Source: a bacterium
GTDB lineage: Bacteria > BMS3Abin14
DNA: 21,236 bases
Direction of reading: 5' to 3'
Assembly (NCBI GenBank): GCA_029210545.1
Contig: JARGFV010000033.1
Location: 1,313 to 22,548 of the forward strand
The position numbers and the translations under genes were made by a program. The notes beneath the pieces were generated by a model. It did no database searches. It was not told the origin of the DNA and worked only from the letters and a program-made list of their open reading frames with translations. Positions 20,226 through 21,236 of the stretch are shown here, one piece after another (the stretch's first letter is position 1; the number at the start of each line of letters is the position of its first letter).

Positions 20226-21236
20226 TCACGGGATTTTACGATCCGCCGTAAAATCCCGTGTCACTTCGATGAGCTTTAACGGATTCACCTTCACACCTCG
20301 GATAAAGGCACCGAAGTGCAGATGGGGCCCCGTTGCCCGGCCGGTTGTCCCCACCGTTCCGATGGCCTGGCCCCGTTCAACCCGCTGCCCTTCCCTCACC
20401 CCTATCTGGTCCATGTGGCCGTAGATGGTGCAGATACCCCAGCCGTGGTCCACGACAACGGTTTTTCCCGAAAGGTAGAAATCGTAGGCAAGGAGGACCT
20501 TTCCGCTGTTGGAGGCAAGAATGGGGGCGCCCTTTCCGGCGGCGACATCCACACCACTGTGAGATGAGCGGGGCTTCCCGTTGAGAACCCTTCCCGTTCC
20601 GAACCTTGTGGAGATGCGTCCCTCCACAGGAATGACAAACCCGTCCCTCCAGAACCGCTCCCGCGTCCTGGTGGCGAGACTGTCGCCCAGGGAACGGTTG
20701 TCGGAGCGGACCTGCCTGATCCTCCTTTCTGAAAGGTCGACCATCCCGGCTGGCAGGGCCAGTTCCTGAACCTCCCTCTTCCCGGGGACCGGCTCGCGGA
20801 TCATGAGGTCGGCCCGGATCCGGTAGGGAGGCCCACCCTTGGCAGGAAAGAGGGAAAGGTCAACGGGAAGGGAGGGATCTTTACGCTTCGTAGAGACACC
20901 GACAAGGGCGACCCATGACCTGTTTCCGGCAGGCAGCAGGGGAAAGCGCTCACCACCGAAGAACGCGTCGGCGGCCATGAGATCGACCGGCGACGTCACT
21001 GTGACGGGGACAACGCCGCCCAACACCACCAGACCCGGGTCCCAGGTCACACGGATCGTCGCGGCCAAAGATGACCCGGCAAACAGCAACAAACCCGGAA
21101 TAAGAGTTATGGCAACGAACCTTGATAGAGTCGCAAAAAATCCAGGCGGAACTTTTCCTGGCTCATTAATGTCTTGGGGAAAGGGAAAAGCGTCGTTTTC
21201 CCTTTCCTTACAAATCAATGACTGCTGATAGATCAC
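20226..21236 (-). CDS. M23 (LytM-type) zinc metallopeptidase, 5' end uncertain
   Basis: The 336 codons up to the edge encode a putative signal sequence (RFVAITLIPGLLLFAGSSLAA, ending near residue 59), a middle beta-rich domain and a C-terminal M23 peptidase. The peptidase has SSHSGVD with zinc ligands His226 and Asp230, IYGHMD and TGPHLHFG with His305/His307. All catalytic residues are present, so it likely cuts peptidoglycan cross-links in the periplasm or, if it lacks activity in vivo, regulates amidases. The edge GTG is followed by 37 residues that do not look like part of a signal peptide and include a hairpin, so the real start is probably downstream, near the hydrophobic segment, though no in-frame ATG exists there. 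It could also lie beyond the window. The gene has no visible link to the hydrogenase. Confidence 0.85.
   Translation of the reverse strand: MIYQQSLICKERENDAFPFPQDINEPGKVPPGFFATLSRFVAITLIPGLLLFAGSSLAATIRVTWDPGLVVLGGVVPVTVTSPVDLMAADAFFGGERFPLLPAGNRSWVALVGVSTKRKDPSLPVDLSLFPAKGGPPYRIRADLMIREPVPGKREVQELALPAGMVDLSERRIRQVRSDNRSLGDSLATRTRERFWRDGFVIPVEGRISTRFGTGRVLNGKPRSSHSGVDVAAGKGAPILASNSGKVLLAYDFYLSGKTVVVDHGWGICTIYGHMDQIGVREGQRVERGQAIGTVGTTGRATGPHLHFGAFIRGVKVNPLKLIEVTRDFTADRKIP
20227..20260. repeat. Perfect 14-bp hairpin over the end of the M23 peptidase gene
   Basis: CACGGGATTTTACG and CGTAAAATCCCGTG are exact reverse complements around ATCCGC. The arms encode the last codons, and the TGA stop overlaps the outer end. 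On the minus strand an A-run rather than a T-run follows, so it is not a standard terminator. Confidence 0.8.
21178..21207. repeat. Perfect 12-bp hairpin at the 5' side of the M23 peptidase gene
   Basis: GGAAAGGGAAAA pairs exactly with TTTTCCCTTTCC around GCGTCG. On the minus strand it is followed by CCAGG...CCTGG and six T, which looks terminator-like. It may close an upstream gene or form a leader, which would place the peptidase start downstream. Confidence 0.75.

Noticed and set aside
1-21236. tRNA, rRNA or riboswitch genes
   Set aside because: No cloverleaf, rRNA-like or conserved aptamer-like sequence was recognised in the gaps, which are nearly all under 130 bases.

Overview
The window reads as a moderately GC-rich chromosome segment from a Gram-negative anaerobe. 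The evidence is a heptosyltransferase-type GT9, a Wzx-like flippase, a secreted LytM-type peptidase and a cytosolic group 3b-type [NiFe]-hydrogenase. A Desulfobacterota-like source is my best guess, but no 16S or other marker is present. Every gene is on the minus strand, so transcription runs from right to left.

Right end (about 20.2-21.2 kb): an M23 peptidase whose 5' end is unresolved at the window edge, with perfect hairpins near both ends of the reading frame. Next (19.5-20.2 kb) is a gene-poor stretch with a decayed IS1380-like transposase, two perfect palindromes and a clear sigma-70-type promoter. That promoter drives a four-gene hydrogenase operon (15.4-19.5 kb) in the order beta, gamma, delta, alpha (hydB-G-D-A), as in the Pyrococcus sulfhydrogenase. 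The operon ends in a palindrome, a 7-bp tandem repeat and a weak terminator-like hairpin.

Left of this (1-15.3 kb) is a tightly packed surface-glycan locus of fourteen genes. Most junctions overlap by 1-22 bases and many starts are GTG or TTG, so it looks like one translationally coupled operon. Its first part encodes a small CxCPEE protein, a GDPD-like TIM-barrel protein, an LPG-synthase-type membrane protein, a HAD phosphatase, a class II aldolase and a protein with two nucleotidyltransferase domains in tandem. Then come a DPM1-like GT2, an unusual fusion of a GT-C-like membrane domain with a phosphoribulokinase-like kinase, a second large membrane protein, a flippase, three methyltransferases (one frameshifted), a GT-A transferase and a truncated GT9.

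My working reading is that aldolase, phosphatase, kinase and nucleotidyltransferases build an unusual nucleotide-activated precursor. The glycosyltransferases would add it to a lipid-linked glycan, the methyltransferases would decorate the glycan and the flippase would export it. The kinase/GT-C fusion with this enzyme set is the most novel-looking part. Its chemistry is inference, not something the sequence proves.
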